From Bordetella trematum (lineage in GTDB: Bacteria > Pseudomonadota > Gammaproteobacteria > Burkholderiales > Burkholderiaceae_B), in assembly GCF_900078335.1 (NCBI RefSeq), contig NZ_FKBR01000018.1:1-64000 (forward strand): DNA of 64,000 bases, read 5' to 3'. The notes beneath the pieces were generated by a model. That model made no database searches, was not told the DNA's origin, and saw only the letters and a program-made list of their open reading frames with translations. Of the stretch, positions 6,929-14,890 are shown one piece after another (the stretch's first letter is position 1; every line of letters starts with the position of its first letter). Position numbers and translations under genes: made by a program.

Positions 6929-7597
6929 TCAACGGGCAGGCTTCAGCGTATGCAGATCAAGCAGCGTGAAATGGCCGTCGTTACGCCAGCCGCCGGTGTC
7001 GATATAAAGGACGTTGCCCAGTTGCGTCATGCGCGGCAGGGTCAGATGCCCGTGCACCACGGCGCGCACATGACGAATGGGCTGATGGTATTGGCTGCGG
7101 TAGCGGGCCATGGACCAAAGACAGGTTTCCTCGTCCTCGACGCTGAATCCCCCCGTATGGGCGACGCGCCAATCGTCATAAGGGAAGTCGGCGTGCACCA
7201 ACCCGACCGGCCCCAGGCGGGTCTCGACCTCGATGAGCAGCGGCAAGGCGCGCAACTGCCGGCCAAGCTCCAGCTGTTCAGGCGTATCCAGGAGATCCAG
7301 CCATTGCCCGCCATGCCTCACATGGTCGATGTCCGGCACGGGGTCGCCCAAGGCCCTGCGCCACGCCAGCTGCTCGTGGTTGCCGCTCACGGCATGAAAC
7401 CACGGGTAGCGCAGCCACTCCATCACCCGATGCGATTCAGGCCCGCGATCGACCAGGTCGCCCACGGCGAACAAGCGATCCGTTTCTGCGGCAAAGCCGA
7501 TCCGGCGCAAGGCGGCCTCCAGCTTGCCGAAGCAGCCATGGATATCCCCCACGGCGATATCGCGCCCTGCCTGGTTGCACGAAAACTGCTGCAGCAT
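6929..7597 (-). CDS. PP-type metallophosphoesterase (protein phosphatase), copy B
   Basis: A 222-residue protein when started at ATG 7597. It has GDIHG (17-21), GDLVDRG, GNHE, HADFPYDDW and HGH, the full set of dimetal phosphoesterase motifs. It differs from copy A (23-688) by GNHE instead of GNHD and is roughly 60% identical by eye. It is the resident core copy, judging by its GC-rich composition and neighbours. The role is probably regulatory dephosphorylation of proteins; diadenosine tetraphosphatase activity of a related fold is a less likely alternative because of the short length. Confidence 0.87.
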   Translation of the reverse strand: MLQQFSCNQAGRDIAVGDIHGCFGKLEAALRRIGFAAETDRLFAVGDLVDRGPESHRVMEWLRYPWFHAVSGNHEQLAWRRALGDPVPDIDHVRHGGQWLDLLDTPEQLELGRQLRALPLLIEVETRLGPVGLVHADFPYDDWRVAHTGGFSVEDEETCLWSMARYRSQYHQPIRHVRAVVHGHLTLPRMTQLGNVLYIDTGGWRNDGHFTLLDLHTLKPAR

Positions 7598-7836
7598 GGC
7601 CGGGCGACACGAAGAATCAGAATTGGAAAGAAGGTTCACAGTGGGGCAAGTTACCGAGCGCGGCGCAGACCTGTCAACCGGCATGCCGCAACGCAACAGG
7701 AAAGGCGGCTGGCAACGGCCCCATGCCGGCGCATCAGAGTGGACCTGTCCGCAAACGCGCAGTCTTTCTATCATGGCCTCTTTACCTCGCGCGCGGCGTC
7801 CCCCGCGCCTGTCCAACGCAAACCACGGATCTACCC

Positions 7837-9396
7837 ATGAACGGTGCTGATAGTCTTTGCGATACCCTGCTTGCCAACGATGTCGATGTCTGCTTTGCCA
7901 ATCCTGGCACCTCCGAGATGCATTTCGTCGCGGCACTGGATCGCAAACCGCGCATGCGCTGCGTTCTGGGCCTGTTCGAAGGCGTCGTGACCGGCGCCGC
8001 CGATGGCTATGCGCGCATGGCCGACAAACCGGCCGCCACGTTGCTGCACCTGGGCCCCGGCCTGGGCAATGGTCTGGCCAATCTGCATAATGCCAAGCGC
8101 GCGCGCACGCCCATGGTCAATGTCGTGGGCGATCACGCCACCTACCACGTTCGGTACGACGCGCCGCTCACCAGCGACGTCGAAGGCGTGGCGCAACCGA
8201 TGTCGCATTGGGTGCACCGCAGCCTGACGGCGCAGGCGCTGTCGGCAGACACCGCCGAAGCGGTGCGCATTGCCCGCCAGGCGCCGGGCAACATCGCCAC
8301 CCTGATCCTGCCGGCCGACGCGGCCTGGGGCGAGCTGCCCGCCAACTCCCCTGCTCCGGTCGTTGCTGCGCAAGAAGCAGCCGCTCCCGCCGATGCGGCC
8401 ATGCTGCGCGCGGCCGCCCAGGCCATTCGCAGCGGCAAGCGCACGGCCTTGCTGTTGGGCGGCACGGCCCTGCGCGAGCCGGCGCTGTCGGTCGCCGGCC
8501 GTATCGCACAGGCCACCGGGGTGCGCCTGCTGTCGCCGACCTCGAACCGCCGCGTGCAGCGCGGATTGGGGCGTACGCCCGTCACCCGCATTCCCTACCC
8601 CGTCGACCAGGCGCTGGCTGCCCTGAATGACGTGCAACAACTGATCCTGGTCGGCGCCGCCGCCCCGGTCGCCTTCTTCGCCTATCCGGGCAAGCCCAGC
8701 CTGCTGGCCCCTCAGGAGCACGCCCCCATCGTGATGGCCACGCCCGAACAGGATCTGCTCCAGGCGCTGGAATGGCTGGCCGATGAACTGGGCGTGTCCC
8801 CCAGCGCGCCCGGCCTGCCCCCCGTCGAGATCGCCACCGAGATCCCGCGATCCGGTGCGCTCACCGGTGCAGCCGTATGCCTGATCACCGCCAGGCGACT
8901 GCCGGAGAACGCCATCGTTTGCGACGAATCGATCACGCAGGGGCGCGAATTCGGCATCAGCAATGCCGTTTCCGCCCCCCACGACTGGCTGCAACTGACC
9001 GGCGGCGCCATCGGTATCGGGCTGCCCATGGCCACCGGGGCCGCTGTCGCCTGCCCCGACCGCAAGGTCATCACCCTGCAGGCCGACGGCAGCGGCATGT
9101 ACACCGTGCAGGCGCTCTGGACCCAGGCCCGCGAGCATCTCGACTGTCTGACCATCGTGCTGGCCAACCGCTCATACGCCACACTGCACGGCGAGATGAA
9201 AAACGTCGGCGTGCAATCGCCCGGCCACAACGCGTTGCGCATGCTGGACATCCAGGATCCCAGCCTGAACTGGGTCCATCTGGCCGCGGGCATGGGCGTC
9301 GAGGCCGTCAGGGTCGACACTGTCGAAGCCTTTACCCAGGCACTGGAGCAAGGCCTGTCCCGCAAGGGGCCATATCTGATCGAAGCGCTGATCTGA
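7837..9396 (+). CDS. Thiamine diphosphate-dependent enzyme (acetolactate synthase / benzoylformate decarboxylase family)
   Basis: A 519-residue protein starting at ATG 7837. It has the three-domain layout of the family: an N-terminal pyrimidine-binding domain with the catalytic Glu in GLFEGVVTGAADGYARM (E48), a central domain, and a C-terminal pyrophosphate-binding domain with ADGSGMYTVQALW and the Asn of LANRSY. It is shorter than acetolactate synthase IlvB (about 570) and lacks its FAD-site signature, and no small subunit gene is adjacent. Such stand-alone enzymes are often annotated acetolactate synthase-like; a 2-oxoacid decarboxylase is equally possible. It is flanked by unrelated genes, so the substrate is open. 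Confidence 0.85.
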   Translation: MNGADSLCDTLLANDVDVCFANPGTSEMHFVAALDRKPRMRCVLGLFEGVVTGAADGYARMADKPAATLLHLGPGLGNGLANLHNAKRARTPMVNVVGDHATYHVRYDAPLTSDVEGVAQPMSHWVHRSLTAQALSADTAEAVRIARQAPGNIATLILPADAAWGELPANSPAPVVAAQEAAAPADAAMLRAAAQAIRSGKRTALLLGGTALREPALSVAGRIAQATGVRLLSPTSNRRVQRGLGRTPVTRIPYPVDQALAALNDVQQLILVGAAAPVAFFAYPGKPSLLAPQEHAPIVMATPEQDLLQALEWLADELGVSPSAPGLPPVEIATEIPRSGALTGAAVCLITARRLPENAIVCDESITQGREFGISNAVSAPHDWLQLTGGAIGIGLPMATGAAVACPDRKVITLQADGSGMYTVQALWTQAREHLDCLTIVLANRSYATLHGEMKNVGVQSPGHNALRMLDIQDPSLNWVHLAAGMGVEAVRVDTVEAFTQALEQGLSRKGPYLIEALI

Positions 9397-9551
9397 ACCC
9401 GCTGCCCCGCAAGGCCCCGGGCTACCCTGCCACGCGGCAGCCCGGGCCCGCTCCGCATTGACGCCAGACTACGGGGGATTTAGGTGTTTTCTCGGCCCTT
9501 TGCGGGCCGGGACGACGCCGATAATGGGGCTTTCCCTGCACCACGACCCCC

Positions 9552-9974
9552 ATGGCAAACACCCGCGCTCACGCTACTCCCCAATCAGATGCTTTTCTGC
9601 AATTCCTGGTAAACCTGGTCAACAACGGCGACGGCCTGCAAGGAATCGGGGTGACCCTGCAGATGGGCGGCATGTTGTTGGGCGGGACCATCATCTCGGG
9701 CGCAGATTATTTCGACCGCTTTGCCGACGGGTTCGCCAGCGCCCTGCAAGCTGACACGGATGACCGCGAAAGCGTGCGCCGCACGTTGGCCGAACTGGGC
9801 GACGTTTTCCGCCTGCCACAGCCTGTCGAGCCCCTGCCCAACTACATCCATCTGAGCGATGCGCTGTTTTTCACCACGGATGGTGAACCCATCAGCGAGC
9901 AACCGACTTTGTGGCGAGGCCGGCTGAGCGAGGTCGACGGCTTTGTATTGGGCCGCCTGCAGCCCAAGGGCTGA
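9552..9974 (+). CDS. GvpU-like protein
   Basis: A 140-residue protein. The segment FLQFLVNLVNNGDGLQGIGVTLQMGGMLLGGTIISGADYF resembles the core of GvpU, an accessory protein of gas-vesicle clusters, in length and in the LVNxxGxxIGVTLxxGGxxxxGxxISG pattern. No other gas-vesicle gene is in the window, and orphan homologues occur in many proteobacteria that make no vesicles, so its role is unknown. No signal peptide is present. A GC-rich hairpin follows the stop codon. Confidence 0.55.
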   Translation: MANTRAHATPQSDAFLQFLVNLVNNGDGLQGIGVTLQMGGMLLGGTIISGADYFDRFADGFASALQADTDDRESVRRTLAELGDVFRLPQPVEPLPNYIHLSDALFFTTDGEPISEQPTLWRGRLSEVDGFVLGRLQPKG

Positions 9975-9980
9975 TACCCC

Positions 9981-10006
9981 CTGCCGGCCCCCTCCGGGGC
10001 CGGCAG
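9981..10006 (+). terminator. GC-rich hairpin, probable terminator
   Basis: CTGCCGGCCCC and GGGGCCGGCAG form an 11-bp perfect stem with loop CTCC just after the stop of the GvpU-like gene. There is no U-tract, so termination may be weak. Confidence 0.6.
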
Positions 10007-10046
10007 TCCGGAATACGGAAAAAATCAAATATTTACCGACAGATGA

Positions 10047-10254
10047 ATTAATGTGAATTAATCTGAAAACAATAAAACATTAATCACGAATCATCTCTGC
10101 CGATACATGGAGATTAATAGAGGAATTAATATGGATTTGAAACAGGCCCATATTAATTTACTCCCAACTGCGGTACGATACTGCGCTGCGCGTCCCATTA
10201 TCGATCCCGGAATTGTGCAACAACTAATAGGGCCAACGCCCCCGGGGCATTAAT
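10047..10254. promoter_or_regulatory. AT-rich block with seven ATTAAT palindromes
   Basis: The hexamer ATTAAT occurs at 10047, 10057, 10079, 10113, 10125, 10152 and 10249, seven times in 208 bases of otherwise GC-rich genome. The first two copies are exactly 10 bases apart, one helical turn. This looks like an AT-tract for H-NS-like silencing or a cluster of binding sites. It lies 375-580 bases upstream of two diguanylate cyclase genes. Confidence 0.5.
10131..10253 (+). CDS. Possible 40-residue small protein
   Basis: An ATG at 10131 follows AGAGGA by 7 bases and opens a 40-codon frame (MDLKQAHINLL to GPTPPGH) ending with TAA at 10251-10253. The spacing to a ribosome site is the only positive evidence; the peptide matches nothing I know. 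It overlaps the ATTAAT cluster, so it may be chance. Confidence 0.3.
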   Translation: MDLKQAHINLLPTAVRYCAARPIIDPGIVQQLIGPTPPGH

Positions 10255-10457
10255 CAGGCGCAGCCCTGGCCAGAATGCCAGCTGCCTGTCCGCTCCGATC
10301 AAAGCCTCGCCATCCCCCCACGATGCGACCAGGCAGCCGTGAGATCGAGATTGACATTACCCGCGCAACGGGTTTCCGACCCGCCCAGCAAGATTCACGC
10401 ATTGCCTTCTACTGACTGATGCCAGGCGCGACCGCGCGCCCTTTACAGGAGTCGTTG

Positions 10458-10556
10458 ATGGATCGCCCGCTGTTTTCCGCGAATGCCGCTTCGGCGCCAC
10501 TCGCCCTTCCCGCCCCGCAGGTCAGACCTGGCGCGGCCCCCACCATTTCCGCATAG
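10458..10556 (+). CDS. Possible 32-residue leader peptide upstream of the diguanylate cyclase gene
   Basis: AGGAG at 10447-10451 is 6 bases before ATG 10458, a better ribosome site than that of the following gene. The frame (MDRPLFSANAASAPLALPAP onwards) ends at TAG 10554-10556. It lies 72 bases before the GTG start of the cyclase gene and could couple or tune its translation. The peptide is Ala/Pro-rich and not recognisable. Confidence 0.35.
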   Translation: MDRPLFSANAASAPLALPAPQVRPGAAPTISA

Positions 10557-10628
10557 TCCCCCAACGCAGCACCCGATCTGGCCAGGGCCGCGCCGCGCCT
10601 GGCCCATTGCCTTACTTGGCTTGCCGCC

Positions 10629-11789
10629 GTGATTCAGAATTTAAGCACCACGCAGGTCCTGACGCTGGGAAGCCCAGCCATTGCCATTGTCATCTCAGGC
10701 ACCTTTTTCTGCCTCTGGAAGTTCCATGATCGCCGCAGCTATCTCATTCTGCTGGCAAGCGCCTTCCTGCTTTACGCAACGGGTGCGGCGATGCAGATCC
10801 TGCGCTGGCCGGCCGACCCGGGCCTGAACAACATCGTTTCAACCGCCGCCATGCTGGCCAGCATTACCAGCCTGGCAGCCGGACTCGCCGTGCGCTACGG
10901 CCGGCGCGCCAAACGCTGGCTGATCCTCGCCATGGCCGGGATCTGGCTGGTGAACAGCTACTTCTGCTATGCCTCGCCCGAGCCCGCTCTGCGCAGCTAT
11001 GCCTTGAATTTCGGCATCGGGCTGGTGCTGTGCGCCGTCGCCTGGCGCATCCGCCACGCCTTGCGCGGCAGCCTCATTGACCGGGGCATCTTCTGGATCC
11101 TCCTGCTGTTCGGCCTGAGCTTCTTTGGCCGCCCCCTGCTCACCCAGGCCCTGCCAGCCTATCTGATCGTGCCGGATTGGCTGGGCAGCCAGGCCTTCGA
11201 CCTCATCCTGCAGGTGTCCCTGGTTCTCATGGGCCTGGTGCTGGCGCTGCTGCTGTTTGCCGCCAGCGTGGCCGATATGTTCACCCGGATGCGCAACGAT
11301 CGCGATATCGATGGCCTGACCGGCCTGTGGAACCGACGCGCGTTCGACGAAAGACTGGAAGCCCTGATCACGCGGGCCCCACGCCAGCCCTACACGCTGC
11401 TGCTCATCGACATCGATCACTTCAAGTCCTTCAATGACCGCTACGGCCACGCCGTGGGCGACACAGTATTGCGCCTGATGGGCCGCTTGATCCGGGACTG
11501 CGCGGGCGATCAGGCGCTGACCGGCCGGGTGGGCGGCGAAGAGTTCGCCGTCGTCGTGCCCGCAGAACCTGCCGAAGCCCACGAGCTTGCCCTTTGCCTG
11601 AGCCGGGCGCTGCACGACAGCAAAATCCCCGACATCCACGAAGACCACCAGATTACCGCCAGCACGGGCCTGACTATGCTACAAACTGGGGACACGGTGT
11701 CCATCTGGATGCGGCGCGCCGATATCCTGCTGTACCAGGCAAAACACGGTGGCAGAAACCGTATCGTGCGACAAGCCTCAACAACCTGA
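10629..11789 (+). CDS. Membrane-bound diguanylate cyclase (GGDEF)
   Basis: A 386-residue protein with a GTG start. The N-terminal 220 residues contain about seven hydrophobic segments, ending near LVLMGLVLALLLFAAS. A GGDEF domain follows (about 225-380): DGLTGLWNRRAFDE, LLLIDIDHFKSFND, and active-site GGEEF within GRVGGEEFAVV. It should make cyclic di-GMP from two GTP at the inner membrane face. The inhibitory RxxD site expected five residues before GGEEF is absent, so product feedback at that site is unlikely. The membrane region probably senses an unknown signal. The next gene is a second cyclase. Confidence 0.9.
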   Translation: MIQNLSTTQVLTLGSPAIAIVISGTFFCLWKFHDRRSYLILLASAFLLYATGAAMQILRWPADPGLNNIVSTAAMLASITSLAAGLAVRYGRRAKRWLILAMAGIWLVNSYFCYASPEPALRSYALNFGIGLVLCAVAWRIRHALRGSLIDRGIFWILLLFGLSFFGRPLLTQALPAYLIVPDWLGSQAFDLILQVSLVLMGLVLALLLFAASVADMFTRMRNDRDIDGLTGLWNRRAFDERLEALITRAPRQPYTLLLIDIDHFKSFNDRYGHAVGDTVLRLMGRLIRDCAGDQALTGRVGGEEFAVVVPAEPAEAHELALCLSRALHDSKIPDIHEDHQITASTGLTMLQTGDTVSIWMRRADILLYQAKHGGRNRIVRQASTT

Positions 11790-11842
11790 ATGCCCCACCG
11801 CCAGCACTCCGAGCCTGGCCCACTTTTGACATCTCCGACGTC

Positions 11843-13210
11843 TTGAACTCCCCAACCGCCACGTATGTCCTGCGCTGGAAAGCCACTTGTGCCCAGTACT
11901 CCAGCGAAACCATCCATCTTGCGCACGAGCGTGTCGTCGAACACGCCAGGAGCCTCGCTGATTATTTCTATGAGTCGATGCTGGCTGATGACGCGGCCGC
12001 TTTTTTCCTTTCCGACAAACTGGTCCAGGAAAAACTGCACGCATCCCTGCAGGCATGGATGCGCTCGATCTTCGGCGCCGCGCTGACACAGGAATTCGAA
12101 GCGACCGTCGCTTTCCAGCAACGGGTGGGCGAAGTGCATGCGCGCATCAACATCCCCGTTCATCTGGTCATGCGCGGCACCCGTGCGCTTATCCGGCGCA
12201 TGCAGAGCATCCTCGCCGACGACGCCAGCCTGAGCCCGGCCCAACGCTGGAGCACAGGCAACTTCATCAGCGAAATCATGCTGTTTGCGGTCGAACTGAT
12301 GTCGATGGCCTACGCCGCCTCGCATGACCGCAATGCCCGCGCCGAAGAAGGCTATCGCCTGCTGAGCCTGTCGCAGAACATCGGCACCGAAAAAGAACGC
12401 CAACGCGCCGCACTGCTGGACTGGGAAAACCAGTTGCTTTTCGGTCTGTCTGTCGGGCAGAACGGCAGCTCGCTGCCGCGCCTGAGCAAATCCGAGTTCG
12501 GTCTGTGGTTCAACCACAAGGCAGCCCACGCCTTCGAAGGCACGCGCGAGGCGGAAGAGGCCAAGCAGAACATCATCGAGCTCGACCGCATGCTCGACGA
12601 AGCCGATACCGCCGACACCACCAGCCGAATTGAATTGCTGCACGCTTTGCGCGACGGCGCGAAAGCCATCGGCTATCTGGTCGATGCGCTGTTCGAGAAA
12701 GCCAGCCAGCTGGAGTCGGGTCGCGACACCCTGACCCATCTGCTCAACCGAAAATACCTGCATGTCGTGATGAGCAAGGAGGTCGCCTACGCACGCAAGA
12801 CCGGCTCGCCGCTGTCGGTGCTGATGGTCGATGTCGACTTCTTCAAGCGCGTCAATGATGAGCATGGTCATGATGCCGGCGACTTCGTGCTGCAACAGGT
12901 GGCCAGCCTGATCTCGACCTATAGCCGCGGCGGCGACTATACCTTCCGCCTGGGTGGCGAAGAGTTTCTGGTGGTGCTGGTCGATGCCACCGCGCAGCAG
13001 GCCTTGCAGGTCGCCGAGAGCCTGCGCCTGCGGCTGGCCGACAAGCCCATGTCGCTGCCCGACGGTTCGCAGCAACGCGTCACCATGAGCGTCGGCGTGG
13101 CCGCCCATGACGGGCATCCCGACTACCAGCGCCTGCTCAAGCGCGCCGATCAGGCGCTCTATGCGGCCAAGGCGCGCGGTCGCAATGCCTGCGTGCTCGA
13201 AGGCATGTAA
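11843..13210 (+). CDS. Globin-coupled diguanylate cyclase (BpeGReg/DosC type)
   Basis: About 455 residues from TTG 11843. The start is uncertain because the frame has no ATG near the expected N-terminus; a CTG at 11786 would give 474. The N-terminal 155 residues are a sensor globin: LADYFYESML supplies the distal Tyr and VGEVHARI the proximal haem His. A central linker of about 120 residues follows, then a GGDEF domain with DTLTHLLNRKY, VLMVDVDFFKRVND and RLGGEEF. The inhibitory site RGGD sits exactly five residues before GGEEF. By analogy with BpeGReg of Bordetella pertussis, oxygen binding to haem should raise cyclic di-GMP output and biofilm formation. It lies 53 bases after the membrane cyclase and is probably co-transcribed. 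Confidence 0.92.
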   Translation: MNSPTATYVLRWKATCAQYSSETIHLAHERVVEHARSLADYFYESMLADDAAAFFLSDKLVQEKLHASLQAWMRSIFGAALTQEFEATVAFQQRVGEVHARINIPVHLVMRGTRALIRRMQSILADDASLSPAQRWSTGNFISEIMLFAVELMSMAYAASHDRNARAEEGYRLLSLSQNIGTEKERQRAALLDWENQLLFGLSVGQNGSSLPRLSKSEFGLWFNHKAAHAFEGTREAEEAKQNIIELDRMLDEADTADTTSRIELLHALRDGAKAIGYLVDALFEKASQLESGRDTLTHLLNRKYLHVVMSKEVAYARKTGSPLSVLMVDVDFFKRVNDEHGHDAGDFVLQQVASLISTYSRGGDYTFRLGGEEFLVVLVDATAQQALQVAESLRLRLADKPMSLPDGSQQRVTMSVGVAAHDGHPDYQRLLKRADQALYAAKARGRNACVLEGM

Positions 13211-13267
13211 CCCCTCCGCAGGGCAGGCAGGAACGCCAGCCCTGCGGCCAGCCCAGCCTGTCGCGTC

Positions 13268-13600
13268 ATGTTCGCTCTACTGAAACTCGCCCTTCTGTTT
13301 GCCGTCACCGCCGTGGCTGAAATTGTCGGTTGCTATCTGCCGTGGCTGGTCGTGACCCAGGGGCGCAGCCCCTGGTTGCTGGTCCCGGCCGCCCTGGCGC
13401 TGGCGCTGTTCGCCGGGTTGCTGACCCTGCACCCCAGCGCGGCCGGACGCACCTACGCCGCCTATGGCGGCATGTACATCACCATCGCCTTGCTGTGGCT
13501 GTACTGGGTAGAGGGTGTGCCGCTGACCCGCTGGGACATCGCCGGCGCGCTGCTGGCGCTGGGGGGCATGGCGCTGATCGGGCTGCAGCCGCGCCACTGA
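13268..13600 (+). CDS. ynfA: YnfA-family small membrane protein
   Basis: A 110-residue protein of the UPF0060/YnfA family. It has four hydrophobic segments and the family signature [13 protein letters not shown] near the N-terminus, plus [12 protein letters not shown] and [17 protein letters not shown]. The family is related to small multidrug resistance exporters and sits in the inner membrane; a transport role is plausible but not established. The gene follows the globin cyclase and converges on speG with only 6 bases between stops. Confidence 0.93.
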   Translation: MFALLKLALLFAVTAVAEIVGCYLPWLVVTQGRSPWLLVPAALALALFAGLLTLHPSAAGRTYAAYGGMYITIALLWLYWVEGVPLTRWDIAGALLALGGMALIGLQPRH

Positions 13601-13606
13601 CGCGCC

Positions 13607-14191
13607 TCAGGCGGTATTCTGGGTACGCCAGTCGTGCAGCACCGACGCGTGATCGGGAATGCCGCCATAGCTCTGCAGGTATTCGGCCTGCAGGATCCCC
13701 ATGCGCAAGGCGTCCCGGTAGCGCCCATTGGAGAAGAACTCCTCGCGCAGCTCCCCTTCGACCGAAAACCCGCAAGCCTGATAGATGTGCACGGCGGCGA
13801 GGTTGTCCTTGTCGACCACCAGAAAGACTTTATGCAGGTTCAGAACGCGGAAGGCATAGCCGATGGCCACCCGCGTCGCCGCCTTGGCGTAGCCATGGCC
13901 CTGAAAGGACGGCGCAATGATGATCTGGAACTCGGCCCGCCGGTGAATATGGTTGATCTCGACCAGCTCGACCAGGCCGATACGCTCGCCACCGCTGCGC
14001 TCGACGATGAAGCGCCGCTCGAACTGATCATGGATGTGCCGGTCATACAGGGCGACCAGTTCGTCGTACGCCTCGTAGGGCTCCTCGAACCAGTAACGCA
14101 TGATGGCGTCATTGTTGTTCAGCACATGCACGAAGTGCAGATCGCTGCGCTCCAAGGGGCGCAGATGGATGGTGTCAGCGGCCTCGCCCAT
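13607..14191 (-). CDS. speG: Spermidine N1-acetyltransferase
   Basis: A 194-residue GNAT acetyltransferase, very close to E. coli SpeG by recall. Shared blocks are [56 protein letters not shown], the acetyl-CoA loop [10 protein letters not shown], and [19 protein letters not shown]. It transfers acetyl from acetyl-CoA to spermidine or spermine in the cytoplasm, limiting polyamine toxicity. It is followed upstream by the nicotinamidase-like gene on the same strand. Confidence 0.95.
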   Translation of the reverse strand: MGEAADTIHLRPLERSDLHFVHVLNNNDAIMRYWFEEPYEAYDELVALYDRHIHDQFERRFIVERSGGERIGLVELVEINHIHRRAEFQIIIAPSFQGHGYAKAATRVAIGYAFRVLNLHKVFLVVDKDNLAAVHIYQACGFSVEGELREEFFSNGRYRDALRMGILQAEYLQSYGGIPDHASVLHDWRTQNTA

Positions 14192-14206
14192 CGCGAATAT
14201 CCTTTC

Positions 14207-14854
14207 TCAAGCCCGGGCCGGCGCCAGACACGAAGCGTCGGCGACGTTGCGCACCCCGGCCTGCGCCAGCTCGACCATCGCGCTGGCCGCGCTTTGCGGC
14301 GCAATCGCCCGGCAGGCGGCGAGATTGATCACCACATCCAGACCGGCGCGGCGCAACTGCAGCGCCGTGGTCTTGACGCAGTAATCCAGCGCCAGGCCGC
14401 CCACGATGACCGTCGTGATTCCCCGTGCGCGCAGGAACTCGATCACGCCGGTCGAACGCCGCTCTTGCAAATCGTGATAACAGGCGCCGTAGGGATGCAT
14501 GTCGGGTTCCACGCCTTTCCAGACGAAGAAATCGTAGTCCACCGGCGCCGGCAGCCCATCGAGCAACTCGAAGCCCGGCGTTCCTGGCACACAATGCATA
14601 TTCCAGTGCAGATCGGCCTGCGCCGCATCCAGCGGGGTCAGCATGGGTGTCTGCGCGGTGGCGCGCCAGATCGCCATGGGGCTGTGCGCATCCTTGGAGC
14701 CCAGACGGCAGGCGGCCAGACCGGCCTGAGCATTCAATTCGGCCACGATCTCGTGCCCGCCAGGCACGGGCAGCTCATCCGGGCACAGCGGCGTGAAACT
14801 CTTCTGCGCATCCACATCGAAGGCTGCGATTAGGGTCTTTTCCGGCAAAAACAT
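14207..14854 (-). CDS. Nicotinamidase / isochorismatase-family hydrolase
   Basis: A 215-residue isochorismatase-like hydrolase. It contains the catalytic Asp in AAFDVDAQKSF, the Lys region around VWKGVEPDMHPYGAC and the nucleophilic Cys in GGLALDYCVKTTALQL. The GLALDYCV motif and the length match PncA, which deamidates nicotinamide to nicotinate in the NAD salvage pathway. The metal-binding residues in the canonical DxH motif are not obvious by eye, so another amide substrate is possible. It is probably co-transcribed with speG, which lies 15 bases downstream. Confidence 0.8.
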   Translation of the reverse strand: MFLPEKTLIAAFDVDAQKSFTPLCPDELPVPGGHEIVAELNAQAGLAACRLGSKDAHSPMAIWRATAQTPMLTPLDAAQADLHWNMHCVPGTPGFELLDGLPAPVDYDFFVWKGVEPDMHPYGACYHDLQERRSTGVIEFLRARGITTVIVGGLALDYCVKTTALQLRRAGLDVVINLAACRAIAPQSAASAMVELAQAGVRNVADASCLAPARA

Positions 14855-14890
14855 GACAACCTCTCTGACGATGCCGCCGCGACGGGCCGC

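Noticed and set aside
6368-7840. Open frame of 490 codons on the plus strand
   Set aside because: It crosses two well-supported minus-strand genes (LuxR-type regulator and phosphatase) and has shadow-type composition.
7831-9138. Open frame of 435 codons on the minus strand
   Set aside because: It is antisense to the ThDP enzyme gene, is Gly/Gln/Arg-rich without any motif, and reflects codon bias of high-GC DNA.
11594-11842. Upstream extension of the globin cyclase frame to 11594
   Set aside because: It would overlap the preceding cyclase by nearly 200 bases and adds no conserved residues; sensor globins begin near the chosen start.
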